Shown here: positions 28,813 through 39,283 of the stretch, piece after piece
Position numbering within the stretch: position 1 is the stretch's first letter
How the letters are laid out: each line of letters starts with the position of its first letter
DNA from: Gallionella sp.
GTDB lineage: Bacteria; Pseudomonadota; Gammaproteobacteria; Burkholderiales; Gallionellaceae
Direction: 5' to 3'
Assembly: GCA_028707275.1 (NCBI GenBank)
Contig: JAQTUP010000011.1
Span: 1 to 52,871 of the forward strand
DNA: 52,871 nucleotides
Made by a program: the position numbers and the translations under genes
Notes under the pieces: generated by a model
What the model was told of the DNA's origin: nothing
Database searches by the model: none
What the model saw: only the letters and a program-made list of their open reading frames with translations

Positions 28813-28834
28813 CGTGACGCGCCATCGCATCACG
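28813..28834 (-). promoter_or_regulatory. Hairpin in the pnp leader
   Basis: A 9-bp stem (CGTGATGCG / CGCGTCACG, one G-U pair) with loop ATGG lies about 20 nt before the pnp start. In enterobacteria pnp is autoregulated through a leader stem cut by RNase III; an equivalent role here is inference. The hairpin also argues against the ATG at 28825 as start. Confidence 0.4.
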
Positions 28835-29007
28835 TTAAAATAGACAGGGGCTAAACGGGTATGAACACGCCGTTTAAAACCCTCCATACCCGCGCCCCGG
28901 GCTTTTTCACCCGTCTGGGCGAATCCGCTCGCGGACTAAAAAAGTGAGCGACAATCGCATCGGGCAATGGGGCAAACGAATGACGTTCTGTTCCCGTTAA
29001 AAGACAC

Positions 29008-29025
29008 GGGCCGCAATCGCGACCC
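29008..29025 (-). terminator. Hairpin after rpsO
   Basis: The minus-strand stem GGGTCGC / GCGGCCC (7 bp with one G-U) and loop GATT lies 10 bp after the rpsO stop and is followed by GTGTCTTTTAA. It may be a leaky terminator or 3' processing element between rpsO and pnp. Confidence 0.5.
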
Positions 29026-29035
29026 GCTTGATATA

Positions 29036-29305
29036 CTACTTACGAATTGCCAGGCGCTTGATCAGAATTTGGTAGCCGGCCTCGTTCTTGCTTCTGAGGT
29101 AGTCCAGCAGCTTGCGGCGACGACTAACCAGTCTTAACAGACCACGACGGGAGTGGTGATCCTTGGCATGATCCTTGAAATGATCTGTCAGATAAGTGAT
29201 ACGAGCAGTGATCAAAGCCACTTGTACTTCCGGGGAACCCGTGTCCGCAGTAGCGCGTTGATAGTCTGTAACGATTTGCGCTTTTTGCGCGGCGGTAATT
29301 GCCAT
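29036..29305 (-). CDS. rpsO: 30S ribosomal protein S15
   Basis: The 89-aa protein is the standard length for S15 and has its signature stretch: [35 protein letters not shown], followed by [11 protein letters not shown]15 binds 16S rRNA early in assembly of the small-subunit platform. AGGAG precedes ATG. The rpsO-pnp order is conserved in proteobacteria. Confidence 0.98.
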   Translation of the reverse strand: MAITAAQKAQIVTDYQRATADTGSPEVQVALITARITYLTDHFKDHAKDHHSRRGLLRLVSRRRKLLDYLRSKNEAGYQILIKRLAIRK

Positions 29306-29353
29306 TGGTTTTGCTCTCCTAAAAAAAGTGCCACATTATACTCTTGAATCTGA

Positions 29354-30289
29354 TTACTGCTCAACCACTTCCGTCAAATGCACACAGGCAGCAGACTTTG
29401 CAACAGTTGACAACAAGCGTTCAGGGGCGATACGACGACCTTGCTGCAATCCCACCCCGATAAATCCGCCCACCCCATACAGCCCAACCTTACCATCCGG
29501 CAATCCGGTATCCAGTCCCAGTCGCTGCCCTTGTGCAAGACGTTTGATTTGCGTGGCATCCAGCATCAACTGCGGCATGTCCGGCATCAGGCTCACCAGC
29601 GGCAGCACGCAAGCATCCCGCATCTGTTCGCTCATCACGGTCAATTGCTGCAAATCATAGCCGTCCGACAGCTTAAAGTGAGCGATCGCCGTGCGGCGCA
29701 GGGCAATTAAATGTGCGCCGCACCCCAGAGCCTCGCCGATATCCTCCGCCAGCGTACGCACATACGTGCCCTTGCTGCAACGCACGGAAATCTCCATCTC
29801 ATTGCCCGCCAGATGATTCAATACCAGCTCATGAATCACCACGGCGCGTACAGGTCGCTCTATGGTAATTCCTTTTCGAATATATTCATAAAGCGGAATC
29901 CCCTGATGCTTGAGCGCGCTGTACATCGGAGGAAGCTGTTCGATTTCACCACGAAACCGCGCCAGCACTGCCGCCAGCTCGGAGGAGGTAAAATTTACCG
30001 CTCGCTCGGCGGTGACCTCCCCTTCCGCATCGCCGGTCGTCGTCGTCTGACCAAGGCGCAACAGCGCTGTATAGGTCTTGTCCGCATCCAACAGCGAATT
30101 GGAAAACTTGGTCGCCTCGCCGAAACAGACAGGCAAAAGGCCGGTCGCCAAAGGATCGAGCGTGCCGGTATGCCCCGCCTTTTCGGCCTGAAACAGGCGG
30201 CGTACTTTTTGCAGTGCCGTGTTTGAGCTCAGTTCCAGCGGCTTGTCAAAAAGCAACACGCCGTCCAGCGAACGCCAGGCTCTTGCCAC
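29354..30289 (-). CDS. truB: tRNA pseudouridine-55 synthase
   Basis: TruB forms pseudouridine 55 in the T loop of tRNAs. The catalytic Asp is in GHTGTLDPLATGLLP, and GVLLFDKPLELSSN is the usual N-terminal motif. The C-terminal region has a small PUA-like end (LAQGQRLGLD, VGLYGVGGF). No ATG is available: the candidates are GTG at 30289 (MARAWRSLDGVLL, about 311 aa, 7 bp after the rbfA stop) and TTG at 30313 (319 aa). GTG gives a normal N-terminus, so I prefer it; neither has a good Shine-Dalgarno. Confidence 0.93.
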   Translation of the reverse strand: MARAWRSLDGVLLFDKPLELSSNTALQKVRRLFQAEKAGHTGTLDPLATGLLPVCFGEATKFSNSLLDADKTYTALLRLGQTTTTGDAEGEVTAERAVNFTSSELAAVLARFRGEIEQLPPMYSALKHQGIPLYEYIRKGITIERPVRAVVIHELVLNHLAGNEMEISVRCSKGTYVRTLAEDIGEALGCGAHLIALRRTAIAHFKLSDGYDLQQLTVMSEQMRDACVLPLVSLMPDMPQLMLDATQIKRLAQGQRLGLDTGLPDGKVGLYGVGGFIGVGLQQGRRIAPERLLSTVAKSAACVHLTEVVEQ

Positions 30290-30296
30290 ATGAGGA

Positions 30297-30662
30297 CTAC
30301 TTCTCTTCGTCAAGATGGAAATCGCTGGCGACAGCCCTGTCGATCAGTTGCGACAAATGACTGCCGCGCTCGACCGACGAGTCAAACACAAAATGCAATT
30401 GCGGCATGATACGCAGCTTGATGCTGCGCGCCAGACGACTGCGTAAAAAACCCGCTGCCCGATCCAGGCCCTCTTGCGCCTCCTGGTGTTTTCCATCCAG
30501 ACGAGTGAAGAAAATCTTGGCATGCGAATAATCAGCTGCCACTTCCACCCCCGTAATGGTTACCAGACGCACTCGCGGATCATTGACTTCAAGCCGCACC
30601 AGTTCAGCGATTTCTCGCTGCATCTGTTGACCCACACGGTCAGTTCTCGCAAAATTAGCCAT
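30297..30662 (-). CDS. rbfA: Ribosome-binding factor A
   Basis: The 121-aa cold-shock assembly factor for the 30S subunit has the family pattern [45 protein letters not shown] and [20 protein letters not shown]. Its ATG overlaps the infB stop (TAATG), which couples their translation. Confidence 0.96.
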   Translation of the reverse strand: MANFARTDRVGQQMQREIAELVRLEVNDPRVRLVTITGVEVAADYSHAKIFFTRLDGKHQEAQEGLDRAAGFLRSRLARSIKLRIMPQLHFVFDSSVERGSHLSQLIDRAVASDFHLDEEK

Positions 30663-33349
30663 TACAGTGTACGCGCAACCTCAACGATTTCATACACTTC
30701 CAGCTTGTCGCCGACTTGCAGATCGTTGAAATTCTTGATCGACAGACCGCATTCAAAGTTGGAGCGCACTTCCTTTGCATCGTCCTTGAAGCGCTTCAGT
30801 GAATCCAGCTCGCCTTCATGGACCATCTCATTGCCGCGCATCACTCGTACACGACAACCGCGCTTGACGACGCCTTCCAGCACATAACAACCGGCAATGG
30901 TACCAATCTTCGAGACCACAAACACCTGGCGAACTTCGACCAGACCCAGAATGCTTTCACGCTTCTCGGGAGCCAACATGCCGGACAGTGCCGTCTTGAT
31001 GTCATCCGCCATCGCATAAATAATGCTGTAATTGCGTATTTGTACACCGCAAGATTCGGCAAGCTTACGTGCAGGCGCATCCGTGCGCGTGTTAAAACCG
31101 ATCAGAATCGCTTTTGACGCCAGCGCCAGATTGATATCCGACTCGTTGATCGAACCGACACCGCTGTGAATCAGATTCACCTTGACTTCGTCGGTCGAGA
31201 GCTTTTGCAGCGTTTGTGCGATTGCCTCGGCAGAACCTTGCACGTCAGACTTGACGATCAACGACAAGGTACGCACTTCGCCTTCCGCCATCTGCTCAAA
31301 CATGTTTTCAAGCTTGGCCGCCTGCTGCTGAGCCAGCTTGACACCGCGATACTTGCCCTGACGGAACAGGGCGATTTCACGCGCACGTTTCTCGTCTGAC
31401 AGAACCATCAGCGATTCACCCGCATCCGGCACTTCGGACAAGCCCTGGATTTCGACAGGAATGGACGGACCCGCTTCGGTGATACTCTTGCCATTTTCGT
31501 CCAACATGGCGCGTACACGCCCGAACACCGAACCTATCAGCACCGCATCGCCCCGCTTCATGGTACCTGACTGAATCAGAACGGTGGCCACCGGCCCCTT
31601 GCCCTTGTCCAGACGCGCCTCGATCACCAACCCCTTGGCATTACAGTTGCGAGGAGCTGTCAATTCCATCAGTTCAGCCTGCAACAGAATGGATTCGAGC
31701 AACTGATCGATACCCTGACCCGACTTGGAGGAAACCTCAACGAACATCGAATCCCCGCCCCAATCTTCCGGAACCACCCCTTCGGCGACCAGTTCCTGCT
31801 TGACGCGCTCAATATTCGAATCGGCCTTGTCAACCTTGGTAATCGCAACCACGATAGGCACGTTACCGGCCCTGGCATGCGCGATAGCCTCTTTCGTCTG
31901 TGGCATCACGCCATCATCGGCCGCCACCACCAAAATAACAATATCAGTCGCTTTGGCGCCGCGCGCGCGCATCGCCGTAAACGCCTCGTGACCTGGTGTA
32001 TCCAGGAACGAGACCATACCGCGCGGTGTTTCAACGTGATACGCACCGATGTGCTGGGTAATTCCGCCCGCCTCGCCTGACACCACGCGGGTGCGACGTA
32101 TGTAATCGAGCAAGGATGTCTTACCGTGATCGACGTGGCCCATCACCGTCACAACAGGCGCGCGAGGCTCAGGCGCGACATCGTGATGCACTTCATCATC
32201 CATCAAATAGGCATCAGGATCATCGAGTTTTGCTGCTTTGGCAACATGGCCCAATTCTTCCACCACAATCATGGCCGTTTCCTGATCCAGCACCTGATTG
32301 ATCGTCACCATCATGCCCATCTTCATCAATACCTTGATGACTTCGACGGCTTTAACTGACAATTTTTGCGCCAGCTCGGCAACCACGATGGTTTCAGGAA
32401 CGGCCACTTCACGCACCACGGCTTCGGTCGGCAACGTAAATGCGTGAGCGGCTTCGTCAACTACATGTTTTCCATGTCTGCCATGTTTGGGCGCACGAAC
32501 CGGCTGAGCCCAGGACTTCTCCTTGGTCGTCGTTTTAGCAGGTGCACGTGTTGTCGTTTTGGCGGGCACACGTTTGCCCGGCTTATCTTCACGGGCGGCA
32601 GGCTTTGCCGCCACCACTTCAACCTTGGGTTTCCTGTCCGGCCGCTCGACCTTATCACCCGGGCGCATCGCAGGCTTATGCAAAGTTCCCTGCGCCGTTT
32701 TATCCTGAGCCACAGCAGGCGCTGCGACAGGCGCCACACCCCCTGGGGTAACCTGTGCTGTTTTTTGCACAGCAGGAGACTGAGGCGCCGAAACCTGCAC
32801 CTCTGCCACCGTTTTTAGAGCGGGCTCGGCCTTGACGGGCGCCGCAGGTTTGGCCGCCGGCGGTTGAGCCAGCTTTTCAGCACGGCGCTTGTTAAATGCC
32901 TGCCGCGCAATCAGCTCCGCCTCCTGACGGGCGGCCAGCTCTGCCTGCAAACGCGCTTCCTGCTCGCGAGCATCGAGCTCAACGCTGCCCAGCACCTTGA
33001 TTTGCTCGGCACTGGTCAACACGACAGGCGCTGTCGCCTGAACAGACTCGATAGACATCGGCCCCACGACCCGGCGCTTGCGCGTTTCAACCGAGATAAT
33101 ACGCGCACGACCCGATTTGTCCGAGCTTTTGATTTCCGTCGTTTCGCGGCGCGTGAGCGTTATTTTCTTCTCAGTATGGTCAGCACCATGAGCCTGGCGC
33201 AAATGCTCTAGCAACTTCGCCTTGTCTGTTTCGGAGACTGAATCTGCTGCGTTTGATTGCTTGCCGCCTGCCGCATGCAACTGCTCCAGCAACAAAGCTA
33301 CCGGCAGATTCAGCTCGGCCGCAAATTGTGTTACGTCTAATTTTCCCAT
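30662..33349 (-). CDS. infB: Translation initiation factor IF-2
   Basis: This GTPase delivers initiator tRNA to the 30S subunit and promotes subunit joining. The 895-aa protein has an IF2_N domain ([22 protein letters not shown]), a long Ala/Lys/Pro-rich low-complexity linker (about 140-300), a second IF2_N-like domain, then the G domain with [17 protein letters not shown] and TKVDKAD, and the C-terminal domains. ATG at 33349 is preferred over the ATG 6 bp upstream because AGGA is then correctly spaced. Confidence 0.97.
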   Translation of the reverse strand: MGKLDVTQFAAELNLPVALLLEQLHAAGGKQSNAADSVSETDKAKLLEHLRQAHGADHTEKKITLTRRETTEIKSSDKSGRARIISVETRKRRVVGPMSIESVQATAPVVLTSAEQIKVLGSVELDAREQEARLQAELAARQEAELIARQAFNKRRAEKLAQPPAAKPAAPVKAEPALKTVAEVQVSAPQSPAVQKTAQVTPGGVAPVAAPAVAQDKTAQGTLHKPAMRPGDKVERPDRKPKVEVVAAKPAAREDKPGKRVPAKTTTRAPAKTTTKEKSWAQPVRAPKHGRHGKHVVDEAAHAFTLPTEAVVREVAVPETIVVAELAQKLSVKAVEVIKVLMKMGMMVTINQVLDQETAMIVVEELGHVAKAAKLDDPDAYLMDDEVHHDVAPEPRAPVVTVMGHVDHGKTSLLDYIRRTRVVSGEAGGITQHIGAYHVETPRGMVSFLDTPGHEAFTAMRARGAKATDIVILVVAADDGVMPQTKEAIAHARAGNVPIVVAITKVDKADSNIERVKQELVAEGVVPEDWGGDSMFVEVSSKSGQGIDQLLESILLQAELMELTAPRNCNAKGLVIEARLDKGKGPVATVLIQSGTMKRGDAVLIGSVFGRVRAMLDENGKSITEAGPSIPVEIQGLSEVPDAGESLMVLSDEKRAREIALFRQGKYRGVKLAQQQAAKLENMFEQMAEGEVRTLSLIVKSDVQGSAEAIAQTLQKLSTDEVKVNLIHSGVGSINESDINLALASKAILIGFNTRTDAPARKLAESCGVQIRNYSIIYAMADDIKTALSGMLAPEKRESILGLVEVRQVFVVSKIGTIAGCYVLEGVVKRGCRVRVMRGNEMVHEGELDSLKRFKDDAKEVRSNFECGLSIKNFNDLQVGDKLEVYEIVEVARTL

Positions 33350-33539
33350 TACCATCCTTTAAACAACTCCAACGGGCATGGCAAAAATGCCGCCCCGATG
33401 ATGAAACCCGCCATGCCCGTTTCCACGTAAAACAACGGAGCATAAAACTCCTGCGGCGATTAGCCTCTGCATGGTGCGGCAGTCACCGAACTTGCCAACC
33501 GCCTGAAAAACTACCAGCCGCACTAAGCACTATATAAAC

Positions 33540-35012
33540 TTACGCAAACCAGGGAGCTCGCGCCGCCATGATTAACGCATTTGCCTGCTCTGCCGCCAGA
33601 CCCGACATTTCTACCAACTCATCCACATCCAAATCAGCCAGCTGTTCCTGCATCACGATGCCTTTGGCCGCCAGAACACGCGCCAGCTCCTCATTCATGC
33701 CTTCGAGCTTGAGCAAACCATCGATGCCGTGTTCAACATTTTCTTCACTTGCGATTGCTGCGTTCAACAAGGCATTGCGCGCACGACTGCGCAATTCATT
33801 GACAGTATCCTCGTCGAAAGTCTCAATCTCCAGCATCTCTTCTACCGGCACATAAGCGACTTCTTCGAGCGTTGCAAAACCTTCCTGCACCAGAATATCA
33901 GCCACCTCTTCATCGACGTCCAGCTTGTCCATGAAAATCGCGCGCGTCTTGACGAACTCCTGGTCGTGTTTTTCCTGTGCCTGCTCAACCGTCATGATGT
34001 TAAGTTCCCATCCTGTCATCTCGCTTGCAAGGCGCACATTCTGCCCCCCGCGACCGATCGCCTGAGCCAGATTTTCCTCCTCGACCACCACATCCATGCT
34101 GTGGCGATCTTCATCCACGACAATACTGCTGACTTCTGCCGGCGCCAGTGAATTGATCACATAAGTCGCCGGATCTTCCGACCACAAAATAATATCTACG
34201 CGCTCGCCTGCCAGCTCATTGGTGACACTTTGCACACGCGAGCCGCGCATCCCGACACAAGTACCGATAGGATCAATGCGCTGGTCATGCGACTGAACCG
34301 CTATTTTAGCGCGTGATCCGGGATCGCGTGCGGCGCCTACGATTTCAAGCAGATTTTCCTCGATTTCCGGCACTTCCAGCTCGAACAATTTGACCAGCAA
34401 ATCGGTCGAGGTGCGTGACAAGATGACCTGCGGGCCGCGCGGACCGCGATCGACGCGCAACAAATGAGCCCTGACACGATCCCCTATGCGCATATTTTCC
34501 TTAGGGATCATCTGATCTCGCGGCAACAAAGCCTCGATCTTGCCAAACTCAATGATAGCACTGCCGCGTTCCAGGCGCTTGACCGTGCCGGACACCAAAT
34601 GTTCTTTGCGATCCATGAAGTCAGCCAGTATCTGCTCACGCTCTGCATCGCGAATTTTCTGAAAAATCACCTGTTTTGCCGCTTGCGCACCGATACGCCC
34701 GAAATCAACAGATTCCAGTGGCTCTTCAATAAACTCCCCAAGCTGAATATTGGCATCGCGCTTTTGCGCCTCCTCGAGCTTGATATGCAGGTCAGGCGTT
34801 TCAAAGGTCTCGTCATCCATCACCTCCCAGCGACGGAAAGATTCAAATTCCCCCGTATTACGATCGATCGCGACGCGCACATCCGCCTCATCTTCATACC
34901 GTTTTTTGGTAGCCGATGCCAACGCTGATTCCAGCGCAGAAAACACGACTTCCTTGTCCACACTCTTTTCACGAGACAACGCATCTACCAGCAACAAAAT
35001 TTCACGACTCAT
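33540..35012 (-). CDS. nusA: Transcription elongation factor NusA
   Basis: NusA binds RNA polymerase and modulates pausing, termination and antitermination. The 490-aa protein has the N-terminal polymerase-binding domain, an S1 domain ([20 protein letters not shown]), two KH domains ([38 protein letters not shown]) and two acidic C-terminal repeats rich in Glu and Leu. GGAG precedes ATG. It lies between rimP and infB, the conserved order. Confidence 0.97.
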   Translation of the reverse strand: MSREILLLVDALSREKSVDKEVVFSALESALASATKKRYEDEADVRVAIDRNTGEFESFRRWEVMDDETFETPDLHIKLEEAQKRDANIQLGEFIEEPLESVDFGRIGAQAAKQVIFQKIRDAEREQILADFMDRKEHLVSGTVKRLERGSAIIEFGKIEALLPRDQMIPKENMRIGDRVRAHLLRVDRGPRGPQVILSRTSTDLLVKLFELEVPEIEENLLEIVGAARDPGSRAKIAVQSHDQRIDPIGTCVGMRGSRVQSVTNELAGERVDIILWSEDPATYVINSLAPAEVSSIVVDEDRHSMDVVVEEENLAQAIGRGGQNVRLASEMTGWELNIMTVEQAQEKHDQEFVKTRAIFMDKLDVDEEVADILVQEGFATLEEVAYVPVEEMLEIETFDEDTVNELRSRARNALLNAAIASEENVEHGIDGLLKLEGMNEELARVLAAKGIVMQEQLADLDVDELVEMSGLAAEQANALIMAARAPWFA

Positions 35013-35055
35013 ACCATTCTCCGGCTATTCGCTTATCAGCGACGAGCATTAAATT

Positions 35056-35481
35056 CTAAAAAGTCGGCACTAAGCGTGCCTTATCCACATTAGCCAGCTC
35101 GATACCGACCTGAACGCCATCAACATCCATCTGCAATATACCGTCAGCAAGCGCACCGATAATGCCGGTAAAACTCTTGCGGGCATTGATGGGCATACGC
35201 AACTTGAGCTGCGCCTTGCAACCTGCAAAACGAACAAAATCGGCCTCTTTTTTGAGCGGACGATCAAGCCCGGGAGAGGACACTTCAAGCCGATCATAAT
35301 CGACATTTTCAACAGTAAAAAGACGGGTCAGTTGATTACTGACAATCTGACAATCTTCCACCGCAATACCCGCAGGCTTATCGATGAACACACGCAACAG
35401 GCCGCGACCCGAGCGCTCGACATCCACCAACTCATAACCCAAACCACCCACCGTCGTTTCTATCAGCTTTATAACATCCAT
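35056..35481 (-). CDS. rimP: Ribosome maturation factor RimP
   Basis: The 141-aa protein assists 30S subunit maturation. The two domains show the family motifs [23 protein letters not shown] and [15 protein letters not shown], then [17 protein letters not shown]. The start was set at ATG 35481 ([13 protein letters not shown]), which gives normal family length; the longer frame has no similarity. It is the first gene of the rimP-nusA-infB operon. Confidence 0.95.
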   Translation of the reverse strand: MDVIKLIETTVGGLGYELVDVERSGRGLLRVFIDKPAGIAVEDCQIVSNQLTRLFTVENVDYDRLEVSSPGLDRPLKKEADFVRFAGCKAQLKLRMPINARKSFTGIIGALADGILQMDVDGVQVGIELANVDKARLVPTF

Positions 35482-35535
35482 GATTGCGACCCACAAATAA
35501 AAAACGGGCACTGAGCCCATCTGTAAACCTTTCAG

Positions 35536-35544
35536 AGTATAGCA
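35536..35544 (-). promoter_or_regulatory. Extended -10 promoter candidate for the rimP-nusA-infB operon
   Basis: On the minus strand TGC immediately precedes TATACT (35541-35536) within an AT-rich stretch. This is an extended -10 element, so the poor -35 region is less important. The predicted leader is about 50 nt. Confidence 0.45.
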
Positions 35545-35638
35545 AAAATTACAGCCAAAAGGAATCAGGAAAGAACAGATTTATTCCCGCTCCTCCGCAC
35601 ATGCGAATATATTGCACCATACAGCACAGCCCCCCGGG

Positions 35639-35670
35639 ATCAGATGATACTAAAACAGTATCAATCTGAT
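35639..35670 (-). terminator. Long hairpin after nadE
   Basis: Arms ATCAGAT-GATACT and AGTATC-ATCTGAT pair over 13 bp with one bulged base and a 5-nt loop. The hairpin begins 3 nt after the nadE stop on the minus strand. The T-run is missing, so it may act as a 3' stabiliser or Rho-assisted end. Confidence 0.5.
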
Positions 35671-35673
35671 TAA

Positions 35674-37278
35674 TCAGAAGTTATCCTGATAGCGCACGGT
35701 AATCGGATAACGCCAGTCCTTTCCGTATCCGCGCTCGGTAATACGCACCCCTACCGCCGACTGTCGGCGTTTGTATTCGCTGACCCGTATCAAACGAACC
35801 ACGCGAAGGACATCCGCTTCAGCATAACCGCGCTCAACAATCTCAGGGACGGACATATTTTGTTCGACATAGCACTCCACGATGCCGTCGAGCACTTCAT
35901 AAGGCGGCAAATTGTCCTGATCGGTCTGGTCAGGGCGCAGCTCGGCGCTGGGCGCGCGCGTGATGATGCGCTCCGGAATCACGTAACCCAGGGTATTTCT
36001 GAAACGCGAAAGGCGATAAACCAGCAGCTTGCCGACATCCTTCAACACCGAAAATCCGCCTGCCATGTCTCCGTAAAGGGTGGCGTAACCCACGCTCATT
36101 TCCGACTTATTGCCGGTCGTCAACACCAACGAGCCCAGCTTGTTGGATAAAGCCATCAGCAACATGCCACGAATGCGCGCCTGCAAGTTCTCTTCCGTCG
36201 TATCCTCGGCGCGTCCGGCAAAGGCGTCCTTGAGTGTCGCCAGATAGTCCTGCAAGATAGGCTCTATGGCAAACTCGTCATATTTCACGCCGAGTATTTT
36301 CACCATCTCCCGCGCATCATCCAGACTGATTTTCGCGGTATAGGGCGAGGGCATCATCACCGCATGAACCTTGTCAGCCCCCAGCGCATCCACGGCAACG
36401 GCGAGCGTGAGAGCCGAGTCGACACCCCCCGACAAACCCAGCAACACGCCGGGAAAGCGATTCTTGACTATATAATCTTTCAGCCCCAGACACAGCGCGC
36501 GATAAACGCCCTCCTCCAGACCCGGCAGGGCAGCGATTTCACCCGATGGCGTAGCTTGCGCCGACACCTCGACCAGACTCAAGGCCTCTTCAAAGAGAAC
36601 GCTCTGGGCGGTCAGCAGACCTGCCGCATCCATCGCAAAGGAACCCCCGTCGAAGACCAGCTCATCCTGTCCGCCCACCATATTGGCATAGACAACCGAC
36701 AGCCCGGTCTGACTGATGCGCTCACGCAGCACACTATGCCTCGATGGCAGCTTTTGCATCGCAAAGGGAGACGCATTCAACACCAGCAATACCTGAGCAC
36801 CCGCATTGCGCGCAAGCTGGGCCGCCTCAGGCTCCCACACGTCGGCACAAATATTGATGCCAAAGCGGATGCCCTCCATTTCAAACACCAAAGACTCAGT
36901 GCCGCGAGCAAAATAGCGTTCTTCATCGAAGACCGCATAATTGGGCAAAAAGTGTTTGAAATAAGTCGCAACCACCCGTCCGTCGCGAAGCAAGGAAGCC
37001 GCGTTGTAACGCTTTCCGTCCTGCTCATGCGGATGACCGACAATGACACTGATGCCGGAAATTTTTTGTGCGAGCTCGCTCAAAGCTGCGGCGCAAGCCC
37101 GAAAAAAACCTGAACGCAACAGTAAATCTTCCGGCGGATAGCCGCACAGACTCAATTCAGGGGTCAGCATCAACTCGGCGCCAAGCGCCCTCGCCTGCTC
37201 CGCGCGACTCAGTATCTTTGCGGAATTTTGCGCCAGATCGCCCAGGACACAGTTAATTTGTGCAATTGCCAGTTTCAT
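35674..37278 (-). CDS. nadE: Glutamine-dependent NAD+ synthetase
   Basis: It amidates nicotinic acid adenine dinucleotide to NAD+, using ammonia released from glutamine by its own N-terminal domain. Residues 1-250 are a nitrilase-type glutaminase (MKLAIAQINCVLGDLAQN; catalytic-Cys segment FGINICADVWEPEAA). Residues about 270-534 are the synthetase, with the ATP-pyrophosphatase P-loop LSGGVDSALT and motif STGNKSE-like LTTGNKSEMSVGYATLYGD. The 534-aa length fits the two-domain form. It is apparently a single-gene unit. Confidence 0.96.
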   Translation of the reverse strand: MKLAIAQINCVLGDLAQNSAKILSRAEQARALGAELMLTPELSLCGYPPEDLLLRSGFFRACAAALSELAQKISGISVIVGHPHEQDGKRYNAASLLRDGRVVATYFKHFLPNYAVFDEERYFARGTESLVFEMEGIRFGINICADVWEPEAAQLARNAGAQVLLVLNASPFAMQKLPSRHSVLRERISQTGLSVVYANMVGGQDELVFDGGSFAMDAAGLLTAQSVLFEEALSLVEVSAQATPSGEIAALPGLEEGVYRALCLGLKDYIVKNRFPGVLLGLSGGVDSALTLAVAVDALGADKVHAVMMPSPYTAKISLDDAREMVKILGVKYDEFAIEPILQDYLATLKDAFAGRAEDTTEENLQARIRGMLLMALSNKLGSLVLTTGNKSEMSVGYATLYGDMAGGFSVLKDVGKLLVYRLSRFRNTLGYVIPERIITRAPSAELRPDQTDQDNLPPYEVLDGIVECYVEQNMSVPEIVERGYAEADVLRVVRLIRVSEYKRRQSAVGVRITERGYGKDWRYPITVRYQDNF

Positions 37279-37346
37279 AGCGATAAAAGGGTGCGTAAAG
37301 AGTGTGCATTTTATTCCATTTATCTCGCGCGCGTGAAATAAAGGAC

Positions 37347-37374
37347 GAAAAAAAGCGGGCTGTTTCCAGCCCGC
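37347..37374 (-). terminator. Intrinsic terminator of the OmpA-family gene
   Basis: Minus-strand stem GCGGGCTG / CAGCCCGC with loop GAAA is followed by seven or more Ts. It lies 20 bp after the stop codon of the porin gene. Confidence 0.9.
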
Positions 37375-37394
37375 CAGTTCAGTGCAGGTACAGC

Positions 37395-38435
37395 TTAATT
37401 ATTTACGCGCACTTTGGATTCTTCCCTGACAACGGAAGTAATTTCAACACGGCGATTTTTTGCGCGCCCGGCAGACGTCTTGTTGTCGGCAACAGGCCTG
37501 TCAAAACTTTCACCCTTGGTCGAAATACGGTCAGCAGCCACACCTTTTTTGACGAGGTAGGCTTTAACCGATTCAGCGCGCTTTTCAGACAATTTCTGAT
37601 TCAGTTTCTTTGAACCACGATTATCTGTATGACCTGTAACAGCCAGGCCTGACGACTGGTTTTTGTCGGCAAAATCCACAACTTCAGCCAGTTGTTTGTC
37701 GGCACCAGGCTTCAGCTTCGCAGAATTGGTCGCAAAATTGGTGCCTTCAATGGTCACAGGCTTGTCAGTGAAAATGGTACGGTAGGACTCCTTTGGTGCC
37801 TCGACGACAGGTGCTGCAGGCGCAACAACTTGCCTGGTGACAACGGGCGCTACTACTGCTGCAGCTGCGACAGGAGCCGGGCTATCGAAGTAGTAGTTAA
37901 TTCCGATGGTGAAATTGTCATTGTTCAATTTTTGTGTCTTGTTATTGAACTTGTCGGAAATGGTCGTGTACTCAGCTGCCACACTCCACTGAGACGCAAA
38001 CTTGTATTCGACACCCAAACCCAGATGAGCATCGGAGCCTGAACCTACACCAGCTCCGGTCAGGCGAGCCGAACCGTAACCCACCTTTGCATAGGGCAGC
38101 CAGTTACCTGAAGGCAGACCCAACTTGACATCCACACCATAGACATCGCTGCCGTAATTGACAGTTCCCGCAGGAACAGTTACGTGCGTAGCCTTCTGGT
38201 TGAAATCGGCAAAACCGTCCACACCCAGCAGAAAACCACCCATGTCCCAGTTGTAACCGGCTTCAAAACCGTAGGTGTCCGCACTCTTGGCGCCGAACGC
38301 AGGAACGCCTGCCACATCAGAGCGGTTGGAACCCGCCTTGGCGCCGATCCAGCCACCAGAAAACTCGCTGGCCTGCACGGCAGAAATACTCAGCAGAGCA
38401 GCTGCCAGGGCGATACTCATTGTGCTTTTTTTCAT
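37395..38435 (-). CDS. OmpA-family outer membrane protein
   Basis: The 346-aa protein has a signal peptide (cleavage after AVQA, residue 22) and an eight-stranded beta-barrel region (about 23-188: GGWIGAKAGSNRSD to FTIGINYYFDSP). An Ala/Pro/Val linker follows (about 189-215), then an OmpA-like peptidoglycan-binding domain (FATNSAKLKPGADKQL, VTGHTDNRGSKKLNQKLSEKRAESV, RAKNRRVEI). It anchors the outer membrane to the cell wall and may form a small pore. GAGGAT precedes ATG. It is flanked by its own promoter and terminator, so it is monocistronic. Confidence 0.92.
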   Translation of the reverse strand: MKKSTMSIALAAALLSISAVQASEFSGGWIGAKAGSNRSDVAGVPAFGAKSADTYGFEAGYNWDMGGFLLGVDGFADFNQKATHVTVPAGTVNYGSDVYGVDVKLGLPSGNWLPYAKVGYGSARLTGAGVGSGSDAHLGLGVEYKFASQWSVAAEYTTISDKFNNKTQKLNNDNFTIGINYYFDSPAPVAAAAVVAPVVTRQVVAPAAPVVEAPKESYRTIFTDKPVTIEGTNFATNSAKLKPGADKQLAEVVDFADKNQSSGLAVTGHTDNRGSKKLNQKLSEKRAESVKAYLVKKGVAADRISTKGESFDRPVADNKTSAGRAKNRRVEITSVVREESKVRVNN

Positions 38436-38480
38436 TTTTTCATCCTCAGGTTAACAAACATCTCAAATACGATTTTTTGC

Positions 38481-38508
38481 ATTCTATCTCAATACAAAGA
38501 ACTAACAA
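38481..38508 (-). promoter_or_regulatory. Promoter of the OmpA-family gene
   Basis: TTGTTA (38508-38503), a 16-bp spacer and TAGAAT (38486-38481) lie upstream of the porin gene in an AT-rich region. Transcription would begin about 40 nt before the start codon. Confidence 0.5.
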
Positions 38509-38533
38509 GCAGCGTTGTAAAAATACAACAGAT

Positions 38534-39283
38534 TCAGCCCGTACTGCCCGCTGCGCGCTGACGACGCGCCTCAAACAAGCAAATCCCGGCACTCACTGAC
38601 ACGTTCAGGCTTTCAACACTGCCCATCATCGGAATACGCACCAGTTCGTCACAGGTCTCCATGGTCAGTCGGCGCAGCCCTTCACCCTCTGCACCCAGCA
38701 CCATCGCCAGCGCACCTGTGTGCTTAAAGCTGTGCAGATCCTGGCGCGCCTCACCTGCGGCACCGACGACCCAGACCCCCTGCTCCTTGAGTTCACGCAA
38801 GGTGCGAGCCAGATTGGTCACCGTGATATAGGGCACCGTTTCCGCAGCACCACAGGCTACTTTTTCGACCGTTGCAGTAATACCCACAGCCCGGTCTTTG
38901 GGTGCAATCACAGCATGCACCCCAAACGCATCGGCACTGCGCAAACAGGCTCCCAGGTTATGCGGATCCTGAATACCATCCAGCACCAAAATCAAGGGCG
39001 GCTCGGTGAGCGTATCGAGCACGTCGGACAAGTGCTGCACCCGCCTGGCCGCATCGACCCGGGCGGCTACTCCCTGGTGTCGCGCACCGCCTGCCATACC
39101 GTCCAGACGCGCGCCATCCACCGGAATCACCCGCACGCCACTGGTCTCAGCCAGCGCGATCAGGTCGCGCATGCGCTGATCCTGGCGCTGTGATTGCATA
39201 TAAACTTCCATCACGCCGTCCGGATTTTGACGGATGCGGGCGGTGACGGCATGAAAACCGTAAATAAGTCTCAGATCAGCCAT
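38534..39283 (-). CDS. rlmB: 23S rRNA 2'-O-methyltransferase RlmB (Gm2251)
   Basis: This SPOUT methyltransferase modifies G2251 in the peptidyl-transferase P loop of 23S rRNA. The 249-aa protein shows the substrate-binding N-terminal domain ([12 protein letters not shown]) and the SPOUT knot motifs [34 protein letters not shown] and [22 protein letters not shown]. The start at 39283 gives normal length and has GGGAAAG upstream; it overlaps the rnr stop by 8 bp, as in many rnr-rlmB operons. Confidence 0.96.
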   Translation of the reverse strand: MADLRLIYGFHAVTARIRQNPDGVMEVYMQSQRQDQRMRDLIALAETSGVRVIPVDGARLDGMAGGARHQGVAARVDAARRVQHLSDVLDTLTEPPLILVLDGIQDPHNLGACLRSADAFGVHAVIAPKDRAVGITATVEKVACGAAETVPYITVTNLARTLRELKEQGVWVVGAAGEARQDLHSFKHTGALAMVLGAEGEGLRRLTMETCDELVRIPMMGSVESLNVSVSAGICLFEARRQRAAGSTG

